NCBI RefSeq assembly: GCF_000253115.1
Contig: NC_014145.1
Location: forward strand, 558,001-622,000
Reading direction: 5' to 3'
From: Thiomonas arsenitoxydans
GTDB lineage: Bacteria; Pseudomonadota; Gammaproteobacteria; Burkholderiales; Burkholderiaceae_C
DNA length: 64,000 nt
Every line of letters starts with the position of its first letter. Within the stretch, counting starts at the first letter, position 1. The notes under the pieces are model-generated. The model was not told the origin of the DNA. It worked only from the letters and a program-made list of their open reading frames with translations, and did not search any database. Positions 9,201-17,209 of this stretch are shown in pieces. The position numbers were made by a program, and so were the translations under genes.

Positions 9201-10237
9201 AGCTGCAGTACAAGATCGTCAAGGCGCAGATGCAGGGCAAAAACCAGTTCACCATCACCCGGCTCAAGCTGGGCCCGCATGTCGACAGCCCCGGCGCGAT
9301 GAACCTGCCGCTCGATCTGGCCATCGCCGTGCTGGAAAACAGCGACGGCGTGATCGACATCGACCTGCCGGTGCATGGCGACCTGAACAACCCCAAGTTC
9401 AGCTACGGCGGCATCATCTGGCAGGCCATTGTCAACGTGCTGACCAAGATCGTCACCGCGCCGTTCCGCGCGCTGGGCGCACTGTTCGGCGGCGGGGGCG
9501 AGCAAACGCCGCAGAACGTGGCTTTCGCCCCCGGCAGCGCAGTGCTGGCGCCGCCCGAGCGTGAAAAGCTGCTGCATATCGCCGAGGCGCTGCGCAAGCG
9601 GCCGCGGCTGCAATTGCAGGTGCCGCCCACGCTCGATGTCGCGCGCGATACCGCCGCGCTGCAGCAGGCCGCGGTGCGCCGTCAGGTGCTGCTCAAGCTG
9701 GGCGTGACCGTGCCGCCCGATGTCAGCCCGGGCCCGCTCGATCTGGGCAATGCCCGCACCCGCAATGCCATCACCGCGCTCTACCTCGACCAGCACCCGA
9801 CCAGCGCGCTCGATGCGCTGAAAAAATCGCTGCCCAAAACCGATCAGCCGGAGCAGGCTTTGCTGCACGCCATGCTGGCGCAGTTGGCCAAGGCGGTAGT
9901 GATTCCCCAGTCGGCTCTCGACGCGCTGGCGCAGGCGCGGGCCAAGGCCGTTGTCACGGCGCTGACCACCGGCCCCAAGGCCTTGCCTGCGATGCGGGTG
10001 CAGGCGGGGACTGCGATCAAGGCCGCAGAAGAGACGGCGGGCAAGATGGCGGGCAACGGCGACGAGAAAGACCAGGAAAAGGACGTGGTGCTCACGCTCG
10101 GTCTGGCTTCAGGTCAGGCGACTGCAAGCGCACCAGCCGGAGTGCCGACCGCTGCGCCGACCACATCGCCAACAACGGCACCACAAGCGCCCGCTGCTGT
10201 GTCTGCTGCTTCTGCCGCGGCCGCTCAGGGCAAGTAA
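6287..10237 (+). CDS. Giant DUF748 (AsmA-like) envelope protein
   Basis: This 1316-residue protein has one N-terminal membrane helix (about residues 13-38) and then a long periplasmic body of repeated beta-rich units with LQLQ-type periodicity. Typical DUF748 passages are VGKVAFDPLHLNLTVDQLQL, FVDFAPVSLFRWAWTFRQIRIDQPQVNV, IENADVDFTDQSIKPDFRVRMQKLSG and GVIDIDLPVHGDLNNPKFSYGGIIWQAIVNVLTKI. Such proteins are related to AsmA/TamB, which are thought to form bridges for phospholipid movement to the outer membrane. The C-terminal part has low-complexity Ala/Pro/Thr sequence. The start at 6287 is set by a weak Shine-Dalgarno and the membrane segment. It overlaps the convergent next gene by 13 bp. 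Confidence 0.9.
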   Translation: MSATASSVWRRLRRVLLSLPVLIVAGLFVFYVAFGYLAVGPLAEHYIPKLAQSQLDSRATVGKVAFDPLHLNLTVDQLQLSTPQGAPLAGFGKLFVDFAPVSLFRWAWTFRQIRIDQPQVNVAIAQGGAMNWGALVRALQRGPKPAKPSDTLPRVVIEQLQIAGGTLRYADANRPHPYATQLTPLNVQINDLSTLPKARGQYAISLVLPEQKATLRWKGYVGVNPLVSGGQAELTELDLAAAARAVPNLSSTLQITSGTASIHAAYSAVQGQQGWLWAINDLGAQIQTLAARAGAAAVQWQNLKLDRAKIDGAKRTVSMQSLSLDGLSAASGRDQLQFHTAQLQGAQLDWGRQHAGFGPLRVQDISGQIGQAALQAGSLQTQPGTVDLAQRTLQLPQITLQNSQLRAEAAQATPWLSLPLLQVDAMQADLAQRRVQLGAIQLDAARVQLKRLASGQIDLLQALGASKASKPTRLPASVPTSVSASAAQPAVQPVSAWTLEVQRVATRVQALDYTDQSFKAPLQLQLSDLKMNSAAKVVLPAGSPAQVQAKDLQLQLGAMQLDSARQALARWKSLQLGTSEISLPASGVAHIRAGALQVDGFNTEVTLAQNGLNWAQAFVPASATPASAAPPPAKPAAQNPAAKLPDLQLKSLALRDFSAQVEDRQTSAPLRLDVVQGQASARNLSLDLRKPVALQVRFALKQGGQFSARGQVAPQPLAGTLQVQLQQLALTPYGSLLAPYVRLLLTSGTASADGTVKLGKGQGSVPEVSYDGRAQIDNLALVEPEGRTPFLGWRKLAATGLGVDSAPLSVSINALQAVEPYGRIVINPDRTLNVQAILLTRKPAQSPPPAAAGHSANKPLPLALRIDRTAIENADVDFTDQSIKPDFRVRMQKLSGVINGLSDAPDSSAQIELDGQVNDYGSAKVRGQLQPFRATQNTDVTLDFRNLNMASVSPYSGKFAGRTIESGRLDAKLQYKIVKAQMQGKNQFTITRLKLGPHVDSPGAMNLPLDLAIAVLENSDGVIDIDLPVHGDLNNPKFSYGGIIWQAIVNVLTKIVTAPFRALGALFGGGGEQTPQNVAFAPGSAVLAPPEREKLLHIAEALRKRPRLQLQVPPTLDVARDTAALQQAAVRRQVLLKLGVTVPPDVSPGPLDLGNARTRNAITALYLDQHPTSALDALKKSLPKTDQPEQALLHAMLAQLAKAVVIPQSALDALAQARAKAVVTALTTGPKALPAMRVQAGTAIKAAEETAGKMAGNGDEKDQEKDVVLTLGLASGQATASAPAGVPTAAPTTSPTTAPQAPAAVSAASAAAAQGK

Positions 10238-11268
10238 GTCACTGGCCGCATGGCGAGAAAACGCTCCAGCGCGGGGGGGCGATAGTCGGGCAGGGTGGAG
10301 TGTCGGCTGAGGGTGGAGGTATGCACGCCCTCGTGACCCGCGGGGTTGGCCTGTCCCGGCTGGCGTTCGCGCTGGCCCAGCAGGCGGTAGAACAGCGTCA
10401 GGGTGTCGCCCATTTGCGCGGCGGGGTCGCCATGCGGGGGAAGCAGGGCCGGGTCGAGCACCAGACCGCAGCGTTGCGCCCGGTCGGCCATCCATAGCAG
10501 CGCACCGTCAGAAAGGCCGGTGAGCGTTTGCCCTCCGCCCACATCGCCATGCACGCCCGGAAACCAGGCCTGCTCCACCACCTGATCGGTGGCGTGGCTT
10601 TGCTTCTGCCAAAGCGTCGGCACGAAAGGCTTGCGGCGCTCGTCCAGCGCCAGTGCCTGATAGCCGTAGCGCACATGGCTGCTCAGCGCCACGTCGTGAA
10701 ACTCGTACAGAGGTTTGGTCCAGAAGCGCAGCGGGGTGACGGGTATGCCCAGGGCGCCCACCGTATCCCAGACGCCGATGAGTTCGATGGGCGCGTCCGG
10801 CCAGGCGTAGGCCTCGCGAAAGGCGACGGATTGCGGCGCGTTGGGGTGGCTGTCGGGCGAACGGTCGCGGTAGAGCGCGTAGGCCTCGCCCACGCGGCCG
10901 ACATGCTGCGGACGCAGGATGCCGCAATTGCGAATCAGCCCGCCCACGCTGCGCACCGTGTACGCGCCGCGGCTGTAACCGAATAGAAAGATCTGGTCGC
11001 CCGGGTGATAGTTCTGCACCAGAAACAGGTAAAGCTCGCGGATATTGGCCGAGATCCCCAGGCCAAACGCGCCCCCGGTGATTTTGTCCCACAGGCCGCC
11101 CTGTTCGCCCAGACCTTTTTGGTAGAACACCACCTGATCGATGCCATGACTGTCTTGCGGCGCGACGGCGACCGAGAGCTTGACCACATTGGTCGGCGTG
11201 GGCGCGTTACCGTCGTTCTGGTCGGGCTTGCTCCAGGTGCCGTCGGCGAACAGGGCGATGCGTTTCAT
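10225..11268 (-). CDS. DUF2235 alpha/beta-hydrolase-like protein
   Basis: A 347-residue protein opening with RIALFADGTWSKPD, the hallmark of DUF2235, with QVVFYQKGLGEQGG, the nucleophile-elbow motif FGYSRGAYTVRSVGGLIRNCG and WFPGVHGDVGGG. This family includes phospholipase effectors of type VI secretion as well as housekeeping proteins; no VgrG, PAAR or immunity gene is near, so an effector role is not supported here. I start at ATG 11268; a Met five codons upstream is less likely. It overlaps the convergent DUF748 gene by 13 bp. Confidence 0.85.
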   Translation of the reverse strand: MKRIALFADGTWSKPDQNDGNAPTPTNVVKLSVAVAPQDSHGIDQVVFYQKGLGEQGGLWDKITGGAFGLGISANIRELYLFLVQNYHPGDQIFLFGYSRGAYTVRSVGGLIRNCGILRPQHVGRVGEAYALYRDRSPDSHPNAPQSVAFREAYAWPDAPIELIGVWDTVGALGIPVTPLRFWTKPLYEFHDVALSSHVRYGYQALALDERRKPFVPTLWQKQSHATDQVVEQAWFPGVHGDVGGGQTLTGLSDGALLWMADRAQRCGLVLDPALLPPHGDPAAQMGDTLTLFYRLLGQRERQPGQANPAGHEGVHTSTLSRHSTLPDYRPPALERFLAMRPVTYLP

Positions 11269-11401
11269 GTGAGGAATCCGCAAAGGTGTTACGTTTTTTC
11301 ACGTTTGGACTTTGCGAATGATGGGGCGACCAGTGCGGCTTGCCCACCCCCAAACCCGGTGTCGCGCAGGGCTTCGATTCGGGGGGATAGACTGGCGCTG
11401 A

Positions 11402-12163
11402 ATGACCGCATTCGCTTCAGCCATGACCCATCGCCTTCCCATCGCCTCGGCAGAACAAACGCCCCCCGCACCAGAGACGCAGTCCGCAGTGGATGGCGCG
11501 ATTACTTCGCGCCGTTCCATCCGCCGCTTTCTGCCCACGCCGGTGCCGCGCACCACGCTCGAGGCCATCCTGCAAGTGGCCGCGCGCGCGCCGTCGGGCA
11601 CCAACACCCAGCCCTGGCAGGTGCATGTGCTCACGGGCGCGGCGCTCGCGCGGCTGTCCGCTCGCATCCTGGCGGCGTATGACGATCCGGCACAGGCCGC
11701 GCAGCACACCGAGGAATACGCCTACTATCCGCGCGAATGGCGTTCGCCCTACATCGACCGCCGCCGCAAGGTCGGCTGGGACTTGTACGGTCTGCTGGGC
11801 ATCGCCAAGGGCGACAAGCCCGCCATGCACGCCCAGCATGGTCGCAACTTCCGGTTTTTCGACGCGCCGGTCGGACTGATTTTCACCATCGACCGGGTGA
11901 TGGAGCAGGGCAGCTGGCTCGACTACGGCATGTTTTTGCAGAACATCATGGTGGCGGCGCGCGGTCGTGGCCTCGACACCTGCCCGCAGGCCGCGTTCAC
12001 CCAGTTTCACCGCCTCATCGAAGACGAATTGAAGCTCGACGCCTCAACGCAGCAAGTCGTCTGCGGCATGTCGCTGGGCTGGGCCGATCCTGCGGCCATC
12101 GAAAACACCCTGGTCACCGAGCGCGCGCCGGTGGCTGAATTCACCCGGTTCCACGACGCATGA
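11402..12163 (+). CDS. Nitroreductase-family FMN oxidoreductase
   Basis: The 253-residue product has the nitroreductase fold: an N-terminal helix with [22 protein letters not shown], the FMN-binding [44 protein letters not shown] and GMSLGWADP. These enzymes are homodimers that use NAD(P)H to reduce nitroaromatics, quinones or related compounds; the true substrate is unknown. An in-frame ATG at 11423 (MTHRLP) is an equally good start. It heads a tight operon: its stop overlaps the DUF1992 gene (ATGA), which in turn overlaps pncB. Confidence 0.88.
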   Translation: MTAFASAMTHRLPIASAEQTPPAPETQSAVDGAITSRRSIRRFLPTPVPRTTLEAILQVAARAPSGTNTQPWQVHVLTGAALARLSARILAAYDDPAQAAQHTEEYAYYPREWRSPYIDRRRKVGWDLYGLLGIAKGDKPAMHAQHGRNFRFFDAPVGLIFTIDRVMEQGSWLDYGMFLQNIMVAARGRGLDTCPQAAFTQFHRLIEDELKLDASTQQVVCGMSLGWADPAAIENTLVTERAPVAEFTRFHDA

Positions 12164-12429
12164 ACGCGCTGGCCTTCATCGGCGAAACCCGCATTGCCCA
12201 AGCCGTGCAGGAGGGCAAGCTCGACAACCTGCCCGGCGCCGGACGCCCGCTCGATCTCACCGTGCGCGACGGCGCGCTCGAAGCCCAGGCGCGCCTCGGA
12301 CTCCAACTGCTCGACCGGGCGCGCCGCGTGCGCACCGATGCCGCGCAAGACCAGCGCGAACGCGCCGTGCTGCGCCTGCTTTGGGCCAAGGCGCTGTCAC
12401 GCCAGCGCCGCAACTCGTCCAACCCATGA
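12160..12429 (+). CDS. DUF1992 / DnaJ-homologue subfamily C member 28-like protein
   Basis: A small protein of 89 residues with the DUF1992 pattern: [26 protein letters not shown], followed by a helical stretch rich in Arg. This conserved domain occurs alone in bacteria and joined to a J-domain in DNAJC28 of eukaryotes; no firm function is known. Both ends overlap neighbours by 4 bp (nitroreductase upstream, pncB downstream), so it is translated as part of that operon. Confidence 0.82.
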   Translation: MNALAFIGETRIAQAVQEGKLDNLPGAGRPLDLTVRDGALEAQARLGLQLLDRARRVRTDAAQDQRERAVLRLLWAKALSRQRRNSSNP

Positions 12430-13643
12430 TCATCGAATCGCTGCTTGACACCGACCTCTACAAGTTCACCATGATGCAGGTGGTGCTGCATCACTTTCCC
12501 GGCGCGCAGGTGGAGTACCGCTTCAAATGCCGCACGCCCGGGGTCGATCTGGTGTCGCGGCTGGGCGAGATCAACGACGAACTCGACGCCCTCTGCACCC
12601 TGCAATTCAAACCCGACGAACTCGACTACCTGCGCAGCCTGCGTTTCATCAAGAGCGATTTTGTCGATTTCCTTGCGCTGTTCCGCCTCAACCGCCAGCG
12701 CATCCGCGCCACGCCCGCTGCCGACCCGGCTGCACGCGAACGCGGCGAGATCGACATCGCCATTCAAGGCCCCTGGCTGCACACCATTCTGTTCGAAGTG
12801 CCGGTGCTAGCCATCGTCAGCGAGGTATACGCCCGCCACGCCCATGCCGATGCCGACCAGCACGCGGGCCTGGCGCGTCTTGCCGACAAGATTGCCCTGC
12901 TCCATACCCCGGAGCTGCAAGACTGCCGCATCGCCGACTACGGCACCCGCCGCCGCTACTCGCGGCGCTGGCAGGCCCAGGTGCTTGGGCGGCTGCATAG
13001 CGGCCTCGGCCCCCAGCTTGCGGGCACCAGCAATGTGCTGCTCGCCAAAGACATGGGCCTCACCCCGCTGGGCACTATGGCGCACGAATACCTGCAGGCC
13101 TGCCAGGCGCTGGGCCCGCGCCTGCGCGACACCCAGGTGTTCGCCTTCGAGATGTGGGCCAAGGAATACCGCGGCGACCTGGGCATCGCCCTGGCCGACG
13201 TGTATGGTCTGCAAGCCTTCCTGCGCGACTTCGATCTGTATTTCTGCAAACTGTTCGACGGCGCCCGGCACGACTCGGGCGATCCCTTCTCATGGGGCGA
13301 ACAGATGATTGCGCACTATGCCAAGCACCGCGTCGATCCCCGCACCAAGACCCTGGTGTTCAGCGACATGCTCACCATTCCCAAGGTCATCGCGCTTTAC
13401 CGGCAGTTTCACCAGCGCGTCGGCCTGGCCTTCGGCATCGGCACCAACCTCATGCACGACCTCGGCTTTGAAGCGCCGCAGATGGTGCTCAAAATGACCC
13501 GCTGCAACGGCCAGCCCGTTGCCAAGGTCAGCGACGCGCCGGGCAAGAATATGTGCGACGACCCGGCGTATCTGGCCTATCTACGTGAAGTCTTCCAGAT
13601 CCCCGCCGACCAACTGGTCGAGCATGATGGGGAAGACGGGTGA
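12426..13643 (+). CDS. pncB: Nicotinate phosphoribosyltransferase
   Basis: The 405-residue enzyme starts with [26 protein letters not shown], diagnostic for PncB, and contains [22 protein letters not shown] (with the histidine that is autophosphorylated) and [18 protein letters not shown] plus [14 protein letters not shown] for the phosphoribosyl site. It makes nicotinate mononucleotide from nicotinate and PRPP with ATP hydrolysis, the first step of NAD salvage. ATG 12426 overlaps the preceding stop. Length is normal. The coupling with a flavin nitroreductase, an NAD(P)H user, is suggestive but not proof of a shared pathway. Confidence 0.96.
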   Translation: MIIESLLDTDLYKFTMMQVVLHHFPGAQVEYRFKCRTPGVDLVSRLGEINDELDALCTLQFKPDELDYLRSLRFIKSDFVDFLALFRLNRQRIRATPAADPAARERGEIDIAIQGPWLHTILFEVPVLAIVSEVYARHAHADADQHAGLARLADKIALLHTPELQDCRIADYGTRRRYSRRWQAQVLGRLHSGLGPQLAGTSNVLLAKDMGLTPLGTMAHEYLQACQALGPRLRDTQVFAFEMWAKEYRGDLGIALADVYGLQAFLRDFDLYFCKLFDGARHDSGDPFSWGEQMIAHYAKHRVDPRTKTLVFSDMLTIPKVIALYRQFHQRVGLAFGIGTNLMHDLGFEAPQMVLKMTRCNGQPVAKVSDAPGKNMCDDPAYLAYLREVFQIPADQLVEHDGEDG

Positions 13644-13676
13644 CTCCAGTTAAAGACTTCGCTTGGGTGCGGTGTT

Positions 13677-14045
13677 TTATTCGTCTGCGATAAAGCTGCC
13701 GATGGTCTGCGCAAGGTGCGGATTACTCTTGGTCAGAATCAATCCGTAGATCACCGACAGCGCCAAGACAGCGAGGGCGACGTAGGGGAAGAGGTTGAAT
13801 GGTTCCGGCTGTCCGGGCTCCACCAGTCCCCACAAGGGCATCAGCATCAGCAAGGTTCCCAGAATCGGCAGAATGAGATGTTTGGTCAACTGGAATTCCG
13901 CGCGGTGGTGTTTTCGCATGTAGACCGGCAAGGCGAGGTTGGTAATCAGGTAAGTGAGGATGATGGGAATCGTCCCCAGTGTGGCGGCATAGCCGAACAG
14001 ATCCACGGGTTTGATGTGCCTGCCGTAGACCGCAACAATCAACAC
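13677..14045 (-). pseudogene. C-terminal remnant of an APC-family amino acid permease
   Basis: Only about 122 residues remain, covering three to four membrane helices (GYAATLGTIPIILTYLITNLALPVYM, HLILPILGTLLMLMPLWGLV, FPYVALAVLALSVIYGLILT). The pattern matches the C-terminal end of APC superfamily amino acid permeases of about 450-500 residues. No initiation codon with a Shine-Dalgarno lies in front, and the sequence upstream (14046-14158) is not membrane-like. I read it as a truncated, probably dead gene left by an internal deletion. Confidence 0.65.
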
Positions 14046-14158
14046 GGCAATGGCGCATGGAAACCCGTCACATGACAGTCGGTCAGTATTGGTAACAAAC
14101 TGTCTGTTGGAGTTAACGACAGGGGCAATCGCGGGGTTGGCCTCCTAGAATCTCTCGC

Positions 14159-14818
14159 ATGAACACCGACTCCGCCCGCGCCGCGATCCTGGCGCAGATT
14201 CGTGCCCGTCAGGGGCGACCGGCAGCGCTGCATGACCTCGAGGCGGCCGATGCCGAGGTCGATATCGGCCGCCATGTGCGCGGGCCGCAGCCGACGATTG
14301 CCGACCGCATAGCGGGTTTAACCACGCAGGCGCTGGCGCTGCAGACCAGCGTGGCCCGGGTCGCCAGCGCGCAGGACGTACCGCTCGCGGTGGCGGCTTA
14401 TCTGCGCGAGCAGGCGTTGGGTGTGCAGGGCGTGGCCTGGGAAACTTTGGCCGATCTGCCTTGGGTCGACGCAGGCGTGACCCTGGAGTTCCGCCCGCCG
14501 CGCGATGAAGACAAGCTCGGCATCACTGGCTGCTTCTGCGCGGTGGCCGAGACGGGTTCGCTGGTGCTGGCGAGTTCGCCCGCCACCCCATCGTCCACCC
14601 ATCTGCTGCCGGAAACGCATATCGCCATCGTGCCGGCCAGCCGCATCGTTGCCACGCTGGAAGACGCCTACGCGCTGTTGCGCGCCGAACTGGGCGATCT
14701 GCCGCGCGCGCTTTCCACCGTGTCCGGCCCGTCGCGCACGGGTGATATCGAGCAAACCATCGTGCTCGGTGCGCATGGGCCGTACCGCGTGCATGTGGTG
14801 ATCGTCGATGCGGCGTGA
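14159..14818 (+). CDS. LUD-domain protein (LutC/YkgG family)
   Basis: A 219-residue protein of the LutC type: a helical N-terminal part (MNTDSARAAILAQIRARQGR), then GITGCFCAVAETGSLVLASSPATPSSTHLLPETHIAIVPASRIV and a C-terminal TVSGPSRTGDIEQTIVLGAHGPYRVHVVIV, the signature of the LUD domain. LutC works with LutA and LutB in L-lactate oxidation to pyruvate; neither partner is seen here. It overlaps the downstream antiporter gene by 11 bp, so the operon links it to ion transport and D-glycerate metabolism instead. Confidence 0.88.
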   Translation: MNTDSARAAILAQIRARQGRPAALHDLEAADAEVDIGRHVRGPQPTIADRIAGLTTQALALQTSVARVASAQDVPLAVAAYLREQALGVQGVAWETLADLPWVDAGVTLEFRPPRDEDKLGITGCFCAVAETGSLVLASSPATPSSTHLLPETHIAIVPASRIVATLEDAYALLRAELGDLPRALSTVSGPSRTGDIEQTIVLGAHGPYRVHVVIVDAA

Positions 14819-16226
14819 CGCCAGTGCTGCGGCCACGGTGCTGCTGAGCCTGCTGCCGGGTCTGGCATCGGCCGCCACCGTCCAGACCGTTCCTGATCCG
14901 GCGACGCTCAGCCTGTGGTGGGGGCTGCCCTTCGCGGCCATGCTGTTGTCCATCGCGCTCATGCCGCTGTTTGCCGCGGGAGTGTGGCATCACCATCAGG
15001 GCAAGATCGCTGCGGGCTGGGCTGCGCTGTTTCTCATCCCCTTTGCCCTCAGTTTCGGCGTGCACGTCACCTGGGAAGCTGCGCTGCACACCCTTTTGCA
15101 CGAGTACCTGCCCTTCGTCATTCTGCTCACCGCGCTCTATACCGTGAGCGGCGGCATTGCGGTGCGCGGCAATCTGCATGGCAGCCCGACGCAGAACACG
15201 CTGCTGCTGGCCATCGGCACGGTGCTGGCCAGCGTCATGGGCACCACCGGGGCGGCGATGCTGATGGTGCGTCCGGTCATCCGCGCCAACGATGGCCGTA
15301 GGCACAACGCGCATGTGCTGGTGTTTTTCATCTTTCTGGTGGCCAATGTCGGCGGTGCGCTCACCCCGCTGGGCGATCCGCCGCTATTTCTCGGCTTTCT
15401 CAAAGGCGTGGATTTTTTCTGGACGCTCAAGCACCTGCTGGTCCCCACGGCTTTGCTCTGCGCCCTGCTGTTGGCCGTGTTCTATGCGCTCGACCGCTGG
15501 TTCTGGAGCAAGGAGGCCGAGCGCCCGGCCATCGACCCCACGCCGGACAGCCCGCTGGGCATCATTGGCGCGTGGAATGTGCTGTGGCTGGTGGTCATCG
15601 TCATCGCGGTGCTGCACAGCGGCCTTTGGAAACCGGGCATCACCGTGACGATACTCGGCCAGAGTCTCGATCTGCAGAACCTCACGCGCGACGCAGCGCT
15701 CGTCCTCGTGGCGCTGTTGTCGCTGGCCACCACGCCATGGCAGGCGCGGCATGAAAACCAGTTCACCTGGGGGCCGATGATCGAGGTGGGCAAGCTGTTT
15801 CTCGGCATTTTTCTCACCATCATTCCGGTCATCGCCATCCTGCGGGCGGGCAGCGGCGGAGCGCTGGCCGGGCTGGTCTCGCTTACTTCCGATGCGCAGG
15901 GTCAGCCCATCGCGGCCGCGTACTTCTGGCTCACCGGGGCGCTGTCGTCCTTTCTCGACAACGCGCCGACCTATCTGGTGTTTTTCAATCTGGCGGGGGG
16001 CGACGCGGCGCAGCTCATGGCCCACGCCACCACCCTCATGGCGATTTCGGCCGGGGCGGTGTTCATGGGCGCGGTCACCTATATCGGCAACGCGCCCAAC
16101 TTCATGGTCAAAGCCATCGCCGAGCATCGCGGCGTGCGCATGCCCTCGTTCTTTGGCTATATAGGTTGGTCGCTGGCCGTTCTGATGCCGTGCTTTCTTC
16201 TCCTGACCGTGGTGTTTTTCCGATGA
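14808..16226 (+). CDS. Sodium:proton antiporter-like membrane protein (ArsB/NhaD superfamily)
   Basis: The 472-residue protein has a signal-like first helix and about eleven further hydrophobic segments. The key loops are LVANVGGALTPLGDPPLFLGFLKG and LSSFLDNAPTYLVFFNLAG, the paired N-containing half-sites of the ion transporter superfamily (NhaD, ArsB, citrate-Mg transporters). Family members annotated as sodium:proton antiporters share this layout. It overlaps the LUD gene before it by 11 bp and the dehydrogenase after it by 4 bp. The substrate, a cation or an organic acid, cannot be settled from sequence. Confidence 0.82.
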   Translation: MRRDASAAATVLLSLLPGLASAATVQTVPDPATLSLWWGLPFAAMLLSIALMPLFAAGVWHHHQGKIAAGWAALFLIPFALSFGVHVTWEAALHTLLHEYLPFVILLTALYTVSGGIAVRGNLHGSPTQNTLLLAIGTVLASVMGTTGAAMLMVRPVIRANDGRRHNAHVLVFFIFLVANVGGALTPLGDPPLFLGFLKGVDFFWTLKHLLVPTALLCALLLAVFYALDRWFWSKEAERPAIDPTPDSPLGIIGAWNVLWLVVIVIAVLHSGLWKPGITVTILGQSLDLQNLTRDAALVLVALLSLATTPWQARHENQFTWGPMIEVGKLFLGIFLTIIPVIAILRAGSGGALAGLVSLTSDAQGQPIAAAYFWLTGALSSFLDNAPTYLVFFNLAGGDAAQLMAHATTLMAISAGAVFMGAVTYIGNAPNFMVKAIAEHRGVRMPSFFGYIGWSLAVLMPCFLLLTVVFFR

Positions 16227-17206
16227 GCAATCTTGTTGCAGACGGCCCGCTGCGCGTGCTGGTGGCGCGCGCCGTGTTTCCCGACGTCATCGAGCCGCTG
16301 CGTGCCGTGGCCGAAGTCGAAACCACGCCCGACGACGCCATCGCCACGCCCGAGGCGCTGCGCCAGCGCCTGGCCGACAAGCACGGCGCCTTCATCACCG
16401 GCAGCGAGCGCATCGATGCGGCCTTGCTCGATGCCTGCCCGCAGCTCTTGGTCGTGAGCACCATGACCGTGGGCGTCGATCACATCGATCTGGCCGCTTG
16501 CGCCGAGCGCGGCGTGACCGTCACCCACGCGCCCGACGTGCTCACCGAGACCACCGCCGATTTCGGCTTCGCCCTGCTGCTGGCCGCGGCCCGGCAGGTG
16601 GGCGAGGCCGAGCGCTATCTGCGCGCGGGGCAGTGGAAAAAATGGAGCGTCGATCTGTTCGCCGGCGCGGATGTGCATGGCGCCACGCTGGGCATCGTCG
16701 GCATGGGTCGCATCGGCCAGGCCATTGCGCGGCGTGCAGCGCATGGTTTCAATATGCGCGTGCTCTATCACAATCGCAAACGGCTGGCCGCGCATCTCGA
16801 AGACGATCTGCGCGCCAGTTATCGCGAGCTGCCCGAGTTGCTGTGCGAAAGTCGGCATGTGCTGCTGGCGCTGCCCTACAGCCCCGCCGCCTATCACCTC
16901 ATTGGTGCGACCGAGCTGGCGCAGATGCAGCCCGGCGCCACGCTGGTCAACATCGCCCGCGGCGGCGTGGTGGACGAAACCGCGCTTGCCCACGCCCTGC
17001 ACAGCGGCCATCTGGGTGCCGCCGGGCTGGATGTGTTTGAGGGCGAGCCCGCCGTCAACCCCGCGCTGCTGGCCGCGCCGCGTCTGGTGCTCACGCCCCA
17101 CATCGCCAGCAGCAGCATTCCCACCCGCCGCGCCATGGCGCAACTCGCGGTGGACAACCTTGTCGCGGTGCTGCAAGGCCAACCGCCCATCACGCCCGTG
17201 GCCTGA
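16223..17206 (+). CDS. D-2-hydroxyacid dehydrogenase (glyoxylate/hydroxypyruvate reductase type)
   Basis: A 327-residue enzyme of the D-isomer-specific 2-hydroxyacid dehydrogenase family. Visible elements are the NAD(P) motif GIVGMGRIGQAIARRA, the catalytic Arg in LVNIARGGVVDE, the Glu in LDVFEGEP and the His in TPHIASSS. GhrB-like enzymes reduce glyoxylate and hydroxypyruvate or oxidise D-glycerate. The start ATG 16223 overlaps the antiporter stop; rmuC begins 3 bp after its stop, so a single transcript of four genes is likely. Confidence 0.9.
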   Translation: MSNLVADGPLRVLVARAVFPDVIEPLRAVAEVETTPDDAIATPEALRQRLADKHGAFITGSERIDAALLDACPQLLVVSTMTVGVDHIDLAACAERGVTVTHAPDVLTETTADFGFALLLAAARQVGEAERYLRAGQWKKWSVDLFAGADVHGATLGIVGMGRIGQAIARRAAHGFNMRVLYHNRKRLAAHLEDDLRASYRELPELLCESRHVLLALPYSPAAYHLIGATELAQMQPGATLVNIARGGVVDETALAHALHSGHLGAAGLDVFEGEPAVNPALLAAPRLVLTPHIASSSIPTRRAMAQLAVDNLVAVLQGQPPITPVA

Positions 17207-17209
17207 GCT

